From Fulvivirga ulvae (lineage in GTDB: Bacteria; Bacteroidota; Bacteroidia; Cytophagales; Cyclobacteriaceae): 64,000 nucleotides of DNA. Shown here in pieces: positions 52,242-61,200 of the stretch. The stretch lies in NCBI RefSeq assembly GCF_021389975.1, contig NZ_CP089981.1:1382501-1446500 (forward strand), in the 5' to 3' direction. Position 1 is the first letter of the stretch, and each line of letters starts with the position of its first letter. Position numbers and translations under genes: made by a program. The notes beneath the pieces are model-generated. The model was not told the origin of the DNA, ran no database searches, and worked only from the letters and a program-made list of their open reading frames with translations.

Positions 52242-53656
52242 GACGCTTTATATTTAATGATTTTGTTATATATAAGGTATATGGATTCACGAGAGACAAA
52301 ATACATCCCAATTAAAAAACAAGTCAAAACAATTGCGGATTTCAGTACAGCATTCAATATAATAGATGCCTCAAAATCAATCCATTGCGAAAGCAGAATG
52401 CTGACTACAGCTATTGCCAAACACTTTATAAGAAAAAAGTAAACAAAGGTAAGACTAATTGGCAAATACTTCGACACAAAGTATGAATCTATTAAATAAG
52501 CAATAAAAGAATGTATGATTATGGCATACAAAAACACCTCAATCCCTAAATACCAAAGAGTTATTAATGCTAATACCCATATGGTTCTTTTCATAAGAAG
52601 CAACTTGAGTTCAACATTTGCATGTCCAAGACCGACCAGCATAGTCAAATTCATCTGACCTAATGGCTTAGTAAAACTGTCGGCAATAATCATAAACGAA
52701 AAATAATACGCACTTTTCAGCCAAATATCAGAGAATAAAATAACGATCAACTCATCAGCAATTGAGTAAAACAATGCACTCAGACCAATTGATACAATTG
52801 CTACTATTTTAAACCCTAGGTAGTATGTTTCTTTTAATTTGGCAATGTCTCCCTGATTATTACTTACATATGGGAAATACACCTTACTGAACGATTCGGA
52901 AGTGTATGATTTAATAAGATCCGCAAGGTTTCTTGATCTACTATAAAACCCCAATACGGATGGAACAAATAATTTTCCAATGATAATAGAATCAAGTTTA
53001 CTAAGTATACTTTGTAATATTTGAGTTGTAAACTTATAAGAGCTAAAAGACCATATCTCATTCAAATGAGAGATCTTAAAGCACCATTTTGGTTTCCATG
53101 GCACAAGCAACCAGAGGATGATCACATTAAATACTTTAAGAAGTATTTGCTGAAATACCAAAGCCCATACTTCTAAACCTCTCAGGGCAAGAACTATAGC
53201 AATTATCCCTGATAACACTGTTGCAATTGTTGTGGCAATTGACTGAACCTTAAAATTCATAGCTTTGGTCAGTATCACCGACTGCATCAATCCAAGGCTT
53301 CCAACAAAAAAAAGTGAGGACAAGGCTTTTGTTATTAATGTCAATCTGGACTGCCCATAAAACTCGCTAACAAATGGCGATAGGATAAACAATATAACGG
53401 TCAATACAGATGCCATGAATATATTGAACCAAAACACAGAACTGTACGTATCTTCATCGACATTCTCCTTCTGTATCAGACCTGCACCAAAGCCAAAATC
53501 TAAAAAAACTTGAGACATAGCTATGATGACCAGCACCATGGCTATAATGCCAAATTCGTCGGGGAGTATTAATCGAGCAAGTATAACAGAGACCACCAAG
53601 CCAAAGCCCTGCGTGAATAATTTGCCGCTCAAGTACCAAAAAACACTATTCCACAT
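52238..53656 (-). CDS. Wzx-type lipopolysaccharide/oligosaccharide flippase
   Basis: 472 residues with about 12-14 membrane segments. The start SVFWYLSGKLFTQGFGLVVS and the segment LDFGFGAGLIQKENVDEDTY are characteristic of the polysaccharide_synt family (WzxC/RfbX-like, MOP superfamily). It would flip undecaprenyl-linked repeat units across the inner membrane. It lies 6 bases behind the membrane protein gene upstream and overlaps the sulfotransferase gene by 4 bases. Confidence 0.93.
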   Translation of the reverse strand: MWNSVFWYLSGKLFTQGFGLVVSVILARLILPDEFGIIAMVLVIIAMSQVFLDFGFGAGLIQKENVDEDTYSSVFWFNIFMASVLTVILFILSPFVSEFYGQSRLTLITKALSSLFFVGSLGLMQSVILTKAMNFKVQSIATTIATVLSGIIAIVLALRGLEVWALVFQQILLKVFNVIILWLLVPWKPKWCFKISHLNEIWSFSSYKFTTQILQSILSKLDSIIIGKLFVPSVLGFYSRSRNLADLIKSYTSESFSKVYFPYVSNNQGDIAKLKETYYLGFKIVAIVSIGLSALFYSIADELIVILFSDIWLKSAYYFSFMIIADSFTKPLGQMNLTMLVGLGHANVELKLLLMKRTIWVLALITLWYLGIEVFLYAIIIHSFIAYLIDSYFVSKYLPISLTFVYFFLIKCLAIAVVSILLSQWIDFEASIILNAVLKSAIVLTCFLIGMYFVSRESIYLIYNKIIKYKAS

Positions 53657-53662
53657 TAAAGT

Positions 53663-54967
53663 TTACTTATTATGACTTTTGATCAAAACTACCAAACTTG
53701 ATAGGTAAAAAGGCATAAGAGGGATTTTGTATCTCATTAAAGTACCAAAATTAAAAGTGGAAACACCTACAGCGAAAGCAAATGAAACAGAGAAAATTAT
53801 ACTAAATAATACAATTGTATCAATCTTTTGATTTATTATCCCAATCCAATATCTCTTAAAAATAACCGTTATAGTCAAAAACAAGATAATTGTGGATTCA
53901 ACACTGGCAAGAAGCATAAATGGATTGCGTACTTCCCAAATATAGGGCCTAAAAAGAGTAACGTTTATGGCCTGGGGAAACAATTTAAATAAACTTATAT
54001 AGGTTCCGTCAAGCTCTCCAAGGGTATAAGTAGAACCTGCATCCTTACCCGTTTGATACGCGATATCATAAGCTGTAATTTGTGCCGTTTTAGCTAAATT
54101 GTCAATAGCATATTTTTCATCATGCTCTCCTATTTTATTTATTGAGAAAACCGCTATTAGAATTACCAATGCTAGTAAAACCGGTGCTATTAGAATTTTA
54201 ATAAACACATTCGACAACTTTTTTATTCTGGAAACATAGAGCCATGCCATTGCAGAGGGCACAAAAGTAAAAAGAATGTATTTTTTAACTACGAACAACA
54301 GATAGATGGCGATAATGCTTACTATTATTAAAAGGAGGGGCTTTCCTCGTTTTAATATTATAAGCTTATCAAAAGCGTATAAAAGCCATCCCAGCGCAGA
54401 AATTGTAATAGTATCCTTTAATATACCCGAGCCCCAAAAAACTACAGAAGGAACAAATAATATTGAAAGAGCTAGGTAATTATAAAGATTGGCAAATCGA
54501 TAATAAAAGACCTGATACATCGCCCATAAACCCGTGAAACCTGCTACAGCAAATAACACCGAGGTAGCAGCATAGCTCCCAAAGGTGAAAATATCAAAAA
54601 TAGCAGCAAGTCTTACAATAAAAAATGTATCAGCATCTTCAAAGTACCGAATTCTGCTTGTATACACATACAGGTCAGGAACAAAAACATTATCCCCAAA
54701 AATAATCCTTAAAGCATCTATCGGATTCTCCCAAAATACCTTCCATATAATTTGGCTACCATAGGTGTGATACCAAAAAGTATCCCCAAAACCATAATAA
54801 AACTGATAGATTAGTCCTAATGCAATAGCCCCTATGATCTTCACAGTCAATGCAGGAATAAAATACCTTCTTGTATTATGATCCGTAACTTTAGGCCTGA
54901 CGATGTAGGCGAGGATATATACAATGAAGAGTACAATTGGGGTGACTACAAAATCTTTTAGTTCCAT
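53663..54967 (-). CDS. Polytopic membrane protein, candidate glycan polymerase
   Basis: 434 residues, about 10-12 membrane segments. The first outer loop has YYGFGDTFWYHTYGSQ, with an Asp reminiscent of GT-C enzymes, and a long periplasmic loop lies at about 285-330 (YAIDNLAKTAQITAYD). Near the end, FGTLMRYKIPLMPFYLSSL resembles the terminal segment of O-antigen polymerases and related proteins. Position next to Wzx suggests a Wzy-like polymerase or a GT-C transferase. No firm family assignment is possible from sequence alone. Confidence 0.75.
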   Translation of the reverse strand: MELKDFVVTPIVLFIVYILAYIVRPKVTDHNTRRYFIPALTVKIIGAIALGLIYQFYYGFGDTFWYHTYGSQIIWKVFWENPIDALRIIFGDNVFVPDLYVYTSRIRYFEDADTFFIVRLAAIFDIFTFGSYAATSVLFAVAGFTGLWAMYQVFYYRFANLYNYLALSILFVPSVVFWGSGILKDTITISALGWLLYAFDKLIILKRGKPLLLIIVSIIAIYLLFVVKKYILFTFVPSAMAWLYVSRIKKLSNVFIKILIAPVLLALVILIAVFSINKIGEHDEKYAIDNLAKTAQITAYDIAYQTGKDAGSTYTLGELDGTYISLFKLFPQAINVTLFRPYIWEVRNPFMLLASVESTIILFLTITVIFKRYWIGIINQKIDTIVLFSIIFSVSFAFAVGVSTFNFGTLMRYKIPLMPFYLSSLVVLIKSHNK

Positions 54968-54988
54968 CTAAATGGCAAGGTACGAATT

Positions 54989-56170
54989 TTAAAACTCCCG
55001 CAGCCGATCCCTGGCTTTTTCATGTACATCATCGCTGCGCTTGGCATGTTTTTTAACCAGTTTCAGGTATTTTTTGGCTTCTTTTTCATTTCCTTCCTGC
55101 TGGTAGATTTCTCCCAAGGATAGCAGTGAGTAGAGATAATAGCCGGTGTCAGTGGCGTTAATCAGCTCTGAAAACTCCTTGGCTTTTAAATAGTACTTCT
55201 TGGCTTCCTGGTACTCTTTTCTACTTTCATGAATCTGCCCCAAGAAGAAGGCAGCATATCGGCCACTCGTCGCTTCATAGCCAATCATACCATTATCAAT
55301 TCTGGTGAGTATAGCCTCTGCAACAGGCTTGGTGGCACTAAACTTGCCTGAGGTATATAGCAAACGCGCATAATACCTATGAAAATAGGGATTATCCGGA
55401 TAGGTTTGATGGAGATACTCTCCTATTTGTAGTGCCCTGCTTTTATTATTTTCATAGCTACCCATTATTCGCATCAGGAATACCATAGCTTCGGTTCTGG
55501 TATAAAAGGCATTATAGGAAACTTCCTGCAGTTGCTTTATACCAAGCTCCTTATCTCCTTTGGGAAAAAATGCCAGAACTGGCTTAAGCAAAGGATAATT
55601 CTCCGGCACCCAAACAGAAAAGTAGTTGTATAATGCATCCCCGAATAACAACTCAGGACTTAGATCGTGCATCCCCTGGCTTTCCTGCATATATTTGAGT
55701 GCATTTTTCCCTGCAAAAGCAGATTTGGTCCAATTCTTCCGCTCTTCACTGGAATAAAGCCTCCCCTTAAATCCATATGCCGCAGCCAAAAAGAATGAGG
55801 CTTCAACTTCATGACGCGGCATCTCATGGAGTCTTTCTGATATATAAATCACTGTATCCATATAGGCCAAAAATTTTTCGTCATGCTCCGTGTTGCTTAC
55901 ATTTGGCATGATCTTCCACCATTCACTCAAACCCAGTAGAAAGTATGGCAGGGGATGCCAGCCGTATTTTTGTTTTAGCCACCTGAACTGCTTCTCTGCT
56001 TTGTTAAACTTAAAGTTATACAGATCGTTCATTGCCTGATTGACATCAATCTGCAATTGCATATCCGATATAAGAATAATTGGCTTATTATCATCGGCAG
56101 CATCGTTGCTTTGAGCAAATGCTATAGTAAAGCCCAATGAACAAATCAGTATGATTACAATCCTCTTCAT
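54989..56170 (-). CDS. Secreted TPR protein
   Basis: 393 residues with a signal peptide (MKRIVIILICSLGFTIAFAQ). It is helical with tetratricopeptide-like repeats, clearest at the C-terminal end (AAFFLGQIHESRKEYQEAKK; SLLSLGEIYQQEGNEKEAKK). It is the first gene of the polysaccharide operon, 21 bases before the putative polymerase gene, so a periplasmic scaffold for polymer assembly or export is possible but unproven. Upstream, TATCTTTA at 56181-56188 on the minus strand is a weak -7 candidate. Confidence 0.82.
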   Translation of the reverse strand: MKRIVIILICSLGFTIAFAQSNDAADDNKPIILISDMQLQIDVNQAMNDLYNFKFNKAEKQFRWLKQKYGWHPLPYFLLGLSEWWKIMPNVSNTEHDEKFLAYMDTVIYISERLHEMPRHEVEASFFLAAAYGFKGRLYSSEERKNWTKSAFAGKNALKYMQESQGMHDLSPELLFGDALYNYFSVWVPENYPLLKPVLAFFPKGDKELGIKQLQEVSYNAFYTRTEAMVFLMRIMGSYENNKSRALQIGEYLHQTYPDNPYFHRYYARLLYTSGKFSATKPVAEAILTRIDNGMIGYEATSGRYAAFFLGQIHESRKEYQEAKKYYLKAKEFSELINATDTGYYLYSLLSLGEIYQQEGNEKEAKKYLKLVKKHAKRSDDVHEKARDRLREF

Positions 56171-56334
56171 AATTATCGGTTAAAGATAAATTATTATTTA
56201 TTTCTAGCCTTGTCCTCTCCAACAATCATTCCTATGAACAGATAAATGGTCTTCTTTCGTTCTGGACGGACACGAAAAAATCAGTTTGTTTAGCTAATTT
56301 GGCCCTATCAAATAAAAACACCACATTCACCTAT

Positions 56335-56973
56335 ATGCATGCCATAGAAAATACAGATGACTCCTCCATATTTGATATCAATAAATGGGTGTTTTTCCTT
56401 GTGCTTTGTCTTGCCACATTGTTTTTACTGGTCGTAAAAAAGACTTTTATTGAAGACCAGACTGCGGCTTTTGAGGTACTTGAATCGAGAGGTGAAATGG
56501 GTGTATTTCATGCTATCAACGCTTTGCAATATTTAAGTATTCCGCTTATTTACTTGTTTAAGTTTACCATTATCAGCTTCATTATCTGGGTAGGTAGCTT
56601 CATGTTTGGTTACAAAATTACCTATGGCCAGATATGGCAAGTTGCAGTAATTGCAGAGGCGGTATTCCTGATCCCGGAAATGTTGAAGATCATTTGGTTT
56701 CTATTTATCGACATGGATCCCAACCTGTTTGAAATACGTGCCTTCTATCCCTTTTCTTTAATGCATCTGGCCGATCCATATGAAATTGATAGTCGCTGGT
56801 TTTATCCTTTAAAGGCCTTGAATATTTTTGAAATAATCTATTGGTTCGTCTTAGTTGAGGGCGTACACCATAAGGCAAAAAAAGAGAAAAACATTGCCGG
56901 CGCTATAGTATTTTGCTCATACGTTCTGTTCTTCCTGTTGTGGCTGGGATTTTACCTGCTCGTTTATAAATAA
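56335..56973 (+). CDS. Yip1-like integral membrane protein
   Basis: 212 residues from the ATG at 56335; a TTG 36 bases upstream is in frame but overlaps a likely promoter region (CTAATTTGG near 56296). Five membrane segments are predicted (about 18-38, 65-90, 95-120, 150-175, 185-210), with FIIWVGSFMFGYKITYGQIW in the second. The layout matches Yip1-domain proteins, whose function in bacteria is unknown. It is divergent from the glycan operon and upstream of the DUF2723 gene. Confidence 0.7.
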   Translation: MHAIENTDDSSIFDINKWVFFLVLCLATLFLLVVKKTFIEDQTAAFEVLESRGEMGVFHAINALQYLSIPLIYLFKFTIISFIIWVGSFMFGYKITYGQIWQVAVIAEAVFLIPEMLKIIWFLFIDMDPNLFEIRAFYPFSLMHLADPYEIDSRWFYPLKALNIFEIIYWFVLVEGVHHKAKKEKNIAGAIVFCSYVLFFLLWLGFYLLVYK

Positions 56974-57060
56974 TCGGGCTGCACACGTAACAACATTAAT
57001 ATTTACACAATAAACACCACCTTCAGCAAGTTCCAACCTTGGGTTAATGTACAATATGCA

Positions 57061-57090
57061 TTGTTAATTGTACATAGTTCGTTATTTTCG
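57061..57090 (+). promoter_or_regulatory. Promoter of the DUF2723 gene
   Basis: TTG (57061-57063) is followed after 19 bases by TATTTTCG (57083-57090), one change from TAnnTTTG. The ATG at 57120 lies 29 bases downstream. Confidence 0.6.
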
Positions 57091-57119
57091 CCATTCTAAA
57101 TATAATAACATAAGCTCCA

Positions 57120-60080
57120 ATGGATTTTAAAAGAGTTAATAATATAGGTGGATGGGTAGTTTTTGCTATCTCTACACTTGTTTATCTTATTACTGTAGAA
57201 CGCACGGCCAGTTATTGGGATGCCGGTGAATTTATTGCTGTATCTTACAAACTGATGGTGCCACACCCTCCTGGCGCACCACTATTTCTTCTCATAGGCA
57301 GGATATTTTCCTTTTTCTCATTTGGGGATGTTACCCAGGTAGCTTTCTGGATCAACGTGGTGAGTGTAATCAGTAGTGGTTTTACTATTTTATTCTTGTT
57401 CTGGACCATATCCATGCTTTCAAGAAAGATACTTAAGATAAAAGATACTTCTGAAATGAGTGATGGCAACATTTTAATGGTCATTGGAGCCAGTGCCGTG
57501 GGTGCTTTAGCCTATACTTTTTCAGATTCGTTCTGGTTTTCTGCGGTAGAAGCTGAAGTATATGCCATGTCTTCCTTCTTTACTGCTTTTGTGGTTTGGG
57601 CTATTCTGAAATGGGAGCTTATGGAAGATGAAAACCGCGCTAACCGATGGTTGATTCTTATTGCCTATATGATGGGATTGTCCATAGGTGTCCACTTGCT
57701 TAATCTGGTTACTATTCCGGCACTTGCGCTTATTTATTATTTCAAAAAATATAAGCCAACTCCTTGGGGAATTGTAGCTGCCTTGGGTATTAGTGGCTTC
57801 CTGATCATATTAATCAACAATATCATCATTCCCGGCCTGCCCTCTATTGCAGGAACATTCGAAATATTCTTTGTCAATAACCTCGGCCTGCCATTTGGTT
57901 CTGGAGCAATCTTCTTTGGAGCACTCATCATCACAGGTTTAATTATAGGTATTCAATATTCAATCAAACAGCAAAAAGTACTGCTTAACACCTCTTTGTT
58001 GGCACTTACCTTCATTCTTATCGGATACTCTTCCTATGCTATCGTAGTGATCAGGTCCAACTTCAATCCTCCTATTGATGAAAACAACCCTGAAGACGTA
58101 ATGTCATTCGTAAAATACCTCAAAAGGGAGCAATATGGAAGCAGACCACTTCTTTATGGCCAGTACTATACCGCGAGAGTAGTAGACTCAGAGGAAGGAG
58201 AACCTGTATATGTCAAAGGTGAAGATGAGTACGAAATAGCTGACAGAAATGTAGCGTACAAGTATGATCCTAACCATTTAACACTCTTCCCAAGAATGTA
58301 TAGTAATGACCCTCGCCATATTGAGCGCTATATGGAAGTTACAGGTTTGAGCGAGGGTGAAAAGCCAAACATTGTCGACAATGTTACATTTATGCTTAAA
58401 CACCAGATGGGCTGGATGTATATGCGTTACTTTATGTGGAACTTTGCCGGTAGAGAAAGTGACATTCAGGATGCCGGCTGGCTCAGTCCGTTGGATGCCT
58501 TTGAAGATGTTCCTGAAGAAATAGCTGAGAATAAAGGGAGAAACAACTTTTTTATGATCCCTCTGCTCCTTGGTATTGTCGGACTGCTTTATCAGTATCA
58601 AAAGAATAAAAAGGACTTTGCATTTGTTGCCATGCTGTTCTTTTTAACAGGAATTGCACTGATATTATACCTGAACTCTCCTCCGATAGAGCCCAGGGAA
58701 AGAGATTATATCTATGTGGGGTCTTATTACGCATTTGCCATTTGGATAGGTTTTTCTGTTTTAGCCTTAGGAGATTTACTGGCAAAATATTCTGCACGTA
58801 AGTCCGCTGCAATTTTCTCAACCGTGCTTTGTCTTACTGGGCCAGCACTGATGGCTGCTGAAGGCTGGAATGATCATGATCGCGACAACAGGTATTTCTC
58901 TGTTGATTCGGCAAAAAACTTCCTTGCATCAACCGCTGAAAATGCAATTTTATATACGGGAGGCGATAATGACACCTTCCCCCTATGGTATGTACAGGAA
59001 GTTGAAGGTTTCAGAACGGATGCCCGGGTGGTTGTACTAAGCTACTACAATACGGATTGGTACATAAAACAAAGCATGAGACCCGTTTATGAATCGGAAA
59101 CATTTCCTTATACGCTTACTTATGAAAATTATAAGCAAAACGGTCTAAATGATTATCTGCCTTATGAAGATTATAAGTTGAATAGCATAGACGTGAAACA
59201 ATTCCTGCAACTTGTGAAAAAAGAAGACAAGAGACTTAGACAGAAATATGGGTCAACTAATGTGGTACCCAGTAGGACCTTTACGATCAATATTGATAAG
59301 AACAAAGTGAGAAACCTGGGTATTATCCCTGAAGGCATGGATAGTCTGTTGGTAGATCAAATGGTATTTAGCCTTAAACGCGGGAAGAATGCCCTTGAAA
59401 AGAAAGACCTGGCCATCCTTGATGTACTGGCTTCTGCTAATTGGGAAAGACCAATTTACCTCAACAATACCTCCATGCAACAGATCAATTTTGACCTTAG
59501 CAGATATGCAATACAGGAAGGTAATGCTTACAGGATACTACCTATCCTAAATCCTGACCCTAAAAAGGATTTTGTAAATACCGAGGTTATGTACGACAAC
59601 CTTATGAATAACTTCCATTACAGGGAGCTGGACAATCCAAATGTTTACTACAACCAGGATTACAGAAACTTTGTGCTTAACCACCGCACAAGCTTCAACA
59701 CCCTGGCAACTGCTTTAATGGATAAGGGAGATAAAGAAAGAGCTCGAAAAGCGCTCATGTTCAGTCTGGAAAAAATGCCTGATGAGGCTGTGCCTTATGA
59801 TTATACTGCTGCCCGAACTATTGCCTTGCTATTTGCTTTAGGTGAAAATGAAAAAGCGGTTGAAATTGCCCAGGTACTTGGCGATCGTGCGGTTGAAATG
59901 GTTGAGTATCTGGCCAGAGAGAATAAGGACCTTGGTTTTGAGCTGCAAAGAAACCTGATCGTGCTGGCGGAGCTGCAAAGAACGCTCTATGAGAATGGAC
60001 AGGAGGACCTCGCTAAAAAATATGAAGAAGCCTACCAAAGGATAGTTGCTGATATGCAGTTATTCAGAGGCCGTATGTAA
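57120..60080 (+). CDS. DUF2723 protein (PMT-like membrane glycosyltransferase)
   Basis: 986 residues. The N-terminal half has about 12 membrane segments with the DUF2723 signature: RTASYWDAGEFIAVSYKLMV, whose Asp-Glu lie in the first outer loop as in protein O-mannosyltransferases, then HPPGAPLFLLIGR. A later block is NSPPIEPRERDYIYVGSYYA, and YTGGDNDTFPLWYVQEVEGF starts a soluble domain. The C-terminal 150 residues look TPR-like (LMDKGDKERARKALMFSLEK). DUF2723 is common in Bacteroidota and is counted among GT-C enzymes; a role in the phylum's general protein O-glycosylation is plausible but inferred. It has its own promoter and terminator. Confidence 0.92.
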   Translation: MDFKRVNNIGGWVVFAISTLVYLITVERTASYWDAGEFIAVSYKLMVPHPPGAPLFLLIGRIFSFFSFGDVTQVAFWINVVSVISSGFTILFLFWTISMLSRKILKIKDTSEMSDGNILMVIGASAVGALAYTFSDSFWFSAVEAEVYAMSSFFTAFVVWAILKWELMEDENRANRWLILIAYMMGLSIGVHLLNLVTIPALALIYYFKKYKPTPWGIVAALGISGFLIILINNIIIPGLPSIAGTFEIFFVNNLGLPFGSGAIFFGALIITGLIIGIQYSIKQQKVLLNTSLLALTFILIGYSSYAIVVIRSNFNPPIDENNPEDVMSFVKYLKREQYGSRPLLYGQYYTARVVDSEEGEPVYVKGEDEYEIADRNVAYKYDPNHLTLFPRMYSNDPRHIERYMEVTGLSEGEKPNIVDNVTFMLKHQMGWMYMRYFMWNFAGRESDIQDAGWLSPLDAFEDVPEEIAENKGRNNFFMIPLLLGIVGLLYQYQKNKKDFAFVAMLFFLTGIALILYLNSPPIEPRERDYIYVGSYYAFAIWIGFSVLALGDLLAKYSARKSAAIFSTVLCLTGPALMAAEGWNDHDRDNRYFSVDSAKNFLASTAENAILYTGGDNDTFPLWYVQEVEGFRTDARVVVLSYYNTDWYIKQSMRPVYESETFPYTLTYENYKQNGLNDYLPYEDYKLNSIDVKQFLQLVKKEDKRLRQKYGSTNVVPSRTFTINIDKNKVRNLGIIPEGMDSLLVDQMVFSLKRGKNALEKKDLAILDVLASANWERPIYLNNTSMQQINFDLSRYAIQEGNAYRILPILNPDPKKDFVNTEVMYDNLMNNFHYRELDNPNVYYNQDYRNFVLNHRTSFNTLATALMDKGDKERARKALMFSLEKMPDEAVPYDYTAARTIALLFALGENEKAVEIAQVLGDRAVEMVEYLARENKDLGFELQRNLIVLAELQRTLYENGQEDLAKKYEEAYQRIVADMQLFRGRM

Positions 60081-60102
60081 ACAGACAGGCACCAAACAAA
60101 AG

Positions 60103-60130
60103 GCCCCTGCAATCATCTCATTGCAGGGGC
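60103..60130 (+). terminator. Terminator of the DUF2723 gene
   Basis: A perfect 11-bp GC-rich stem (GCCCCTGCAAT / ATTGCAGGGGC) with a 6-base loop, followed by TTTTTTTC. This is the strongest terminator in the window. The rest of the gap to 60317 shows nothing recognisable. Confidence 0.93.
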
Positions 60131-60317
60131 TTTTTTTCTATTAGACCTAAATAAAATTATTAACCTAATAACTCCCGGCTATCTGGATTTAACCACAAGA
60201 ATAGCAAGGTTGCTCGAAGAATATCATGCTACATCAAGCTCTCACGGAAAATTCTCTCAGGAGGAGAGGTGAATGCTATAAGCTGGGAGTGATTGGTCTA
60301 ACTTTTCTATTGCCCTC

Positions 60318-61091
60318 TTATTTTTCAACGATAAGAAACAAGTCCAAAGCTTTATCGGCATCGTCAGACAGAAGGTAGTCAGAGTGATGGATGTCATTAA
60401 CGAGGCTATCGTTACTGTCTTTCAGTTTATTTCTATTCATGCGATTGAGCAGGTCATAAGGTATCCTTAGCAATGAAGCCGGTAGCCTGTACTGCAAGTT
60501 AAAAATGTCAAAACGCGTTATTTTCCGGACACTCTTTTTGTTCATTTCATAGTACTCCATCACCTTTTCATTACCACTCACTCCCTTCATCTCTACTTTA
60601 GGGAATATTTCTTTGGCAAGACTCTCTAGTTGATCAGCTGTATATTCCCTGATATGCCAGGGGTTTCGGGTGAGTGTCATTTTAATATTGGGTGTAGTGA
60701 GGAGAGCCTTACCACCCGGCTTAAGCACACGATAAATCTCTTCTAAAAACTGCCTGTCTTTTTTGATATGCTCAATTACCTGAAAGCTGATGATAACATC
60801 ATAGCTATTGCTTTCCACTTTGCCGAACGGAGGTATATTGTCCTGAATGAAAGTAACATCATTATACTTTTCCTTCAAGGCCTCCAGCACACTCGCAATC
60901 TTGTCGATAGCTGTATAAGACGTACTCTTGTCTTTTAAAAGTGATATACCACGGCCTTCACCACAACCGATCTCCAACAGATCACCTTTTACGAAGTCTT
61001 CAGCCAGGTAATAAGCCTTGAGCAGTCGCTGATGGATCGGGTTGTCAGAAGCAATTTTGTCAGAAGCAATTTCAGTAGTATAAACACTCAT
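60318..61091 (-). CDS. Class I SAM-dependent methyltransferase
   Basis: 257 residues. Motif I is LLEIGCGEGRGISLLK, with the acidic residue in YTAIDKI, motif post-I SYDVIISFQVIEHIKKDRQF, and LKPGGKALLTTPN. The family is Methyltransf_11/25 (UbiE/BioC-like). The C-terminal helical extension (NLQYRLPASLLRIPYDLLN) resembles methyltransferases of surface-glycan loci. The substrate is unknown. It is transcribed alone, divergent from the GWxTD gene. Confidence 0.85.
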   Translation of the reverse strand: MSVYTTEIASDKIASDNPIHQRLLKAYYLAEDFVKGDLLEIGCGEGRGISLLKDKSTSYTAIDKIASVLEALKEKYNDVTFIQDNIPPFGKVESNSYDVIISFQVIEHIKKDRQFLEEIYRVLKPGGKALLTTPNIKMTLTRNPWHIREYTADQLESLAKEIFPKVEMKGVSGNEKVMEYYEMNKKSVRKITRFDIFNLQYRLPASLLRIPYDLLNRMNRNKLKDSNDSLVNDIHHSDYLLSDDADKALDLFLIVEK

Positions 61092-61200
61092 TTCGCAGTT
61101 TTTTGAGCAAAATTACTTGAAATATAAAGAAATTACCTGTTATTCGTTTTTTATTTTATGACACAAATCCAGTAACTTCCTCCAATAAAACCAACAAATC

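Noticed and set aside
41371..56170. Horizontal acquisition of the glycan operon via a mobile element
   Set aside because: No integrase, insertion sequence, tRNA junction or direct repeat was seen at either end; exchange by homologous recombination remains possible but is not shown.
60140..60317. Possible small gene or RNA between the DUF2723 terminator and the methyltransferase
   Set aside because: No open frame with a start signal, no strong hairpin and no promoter box was found.
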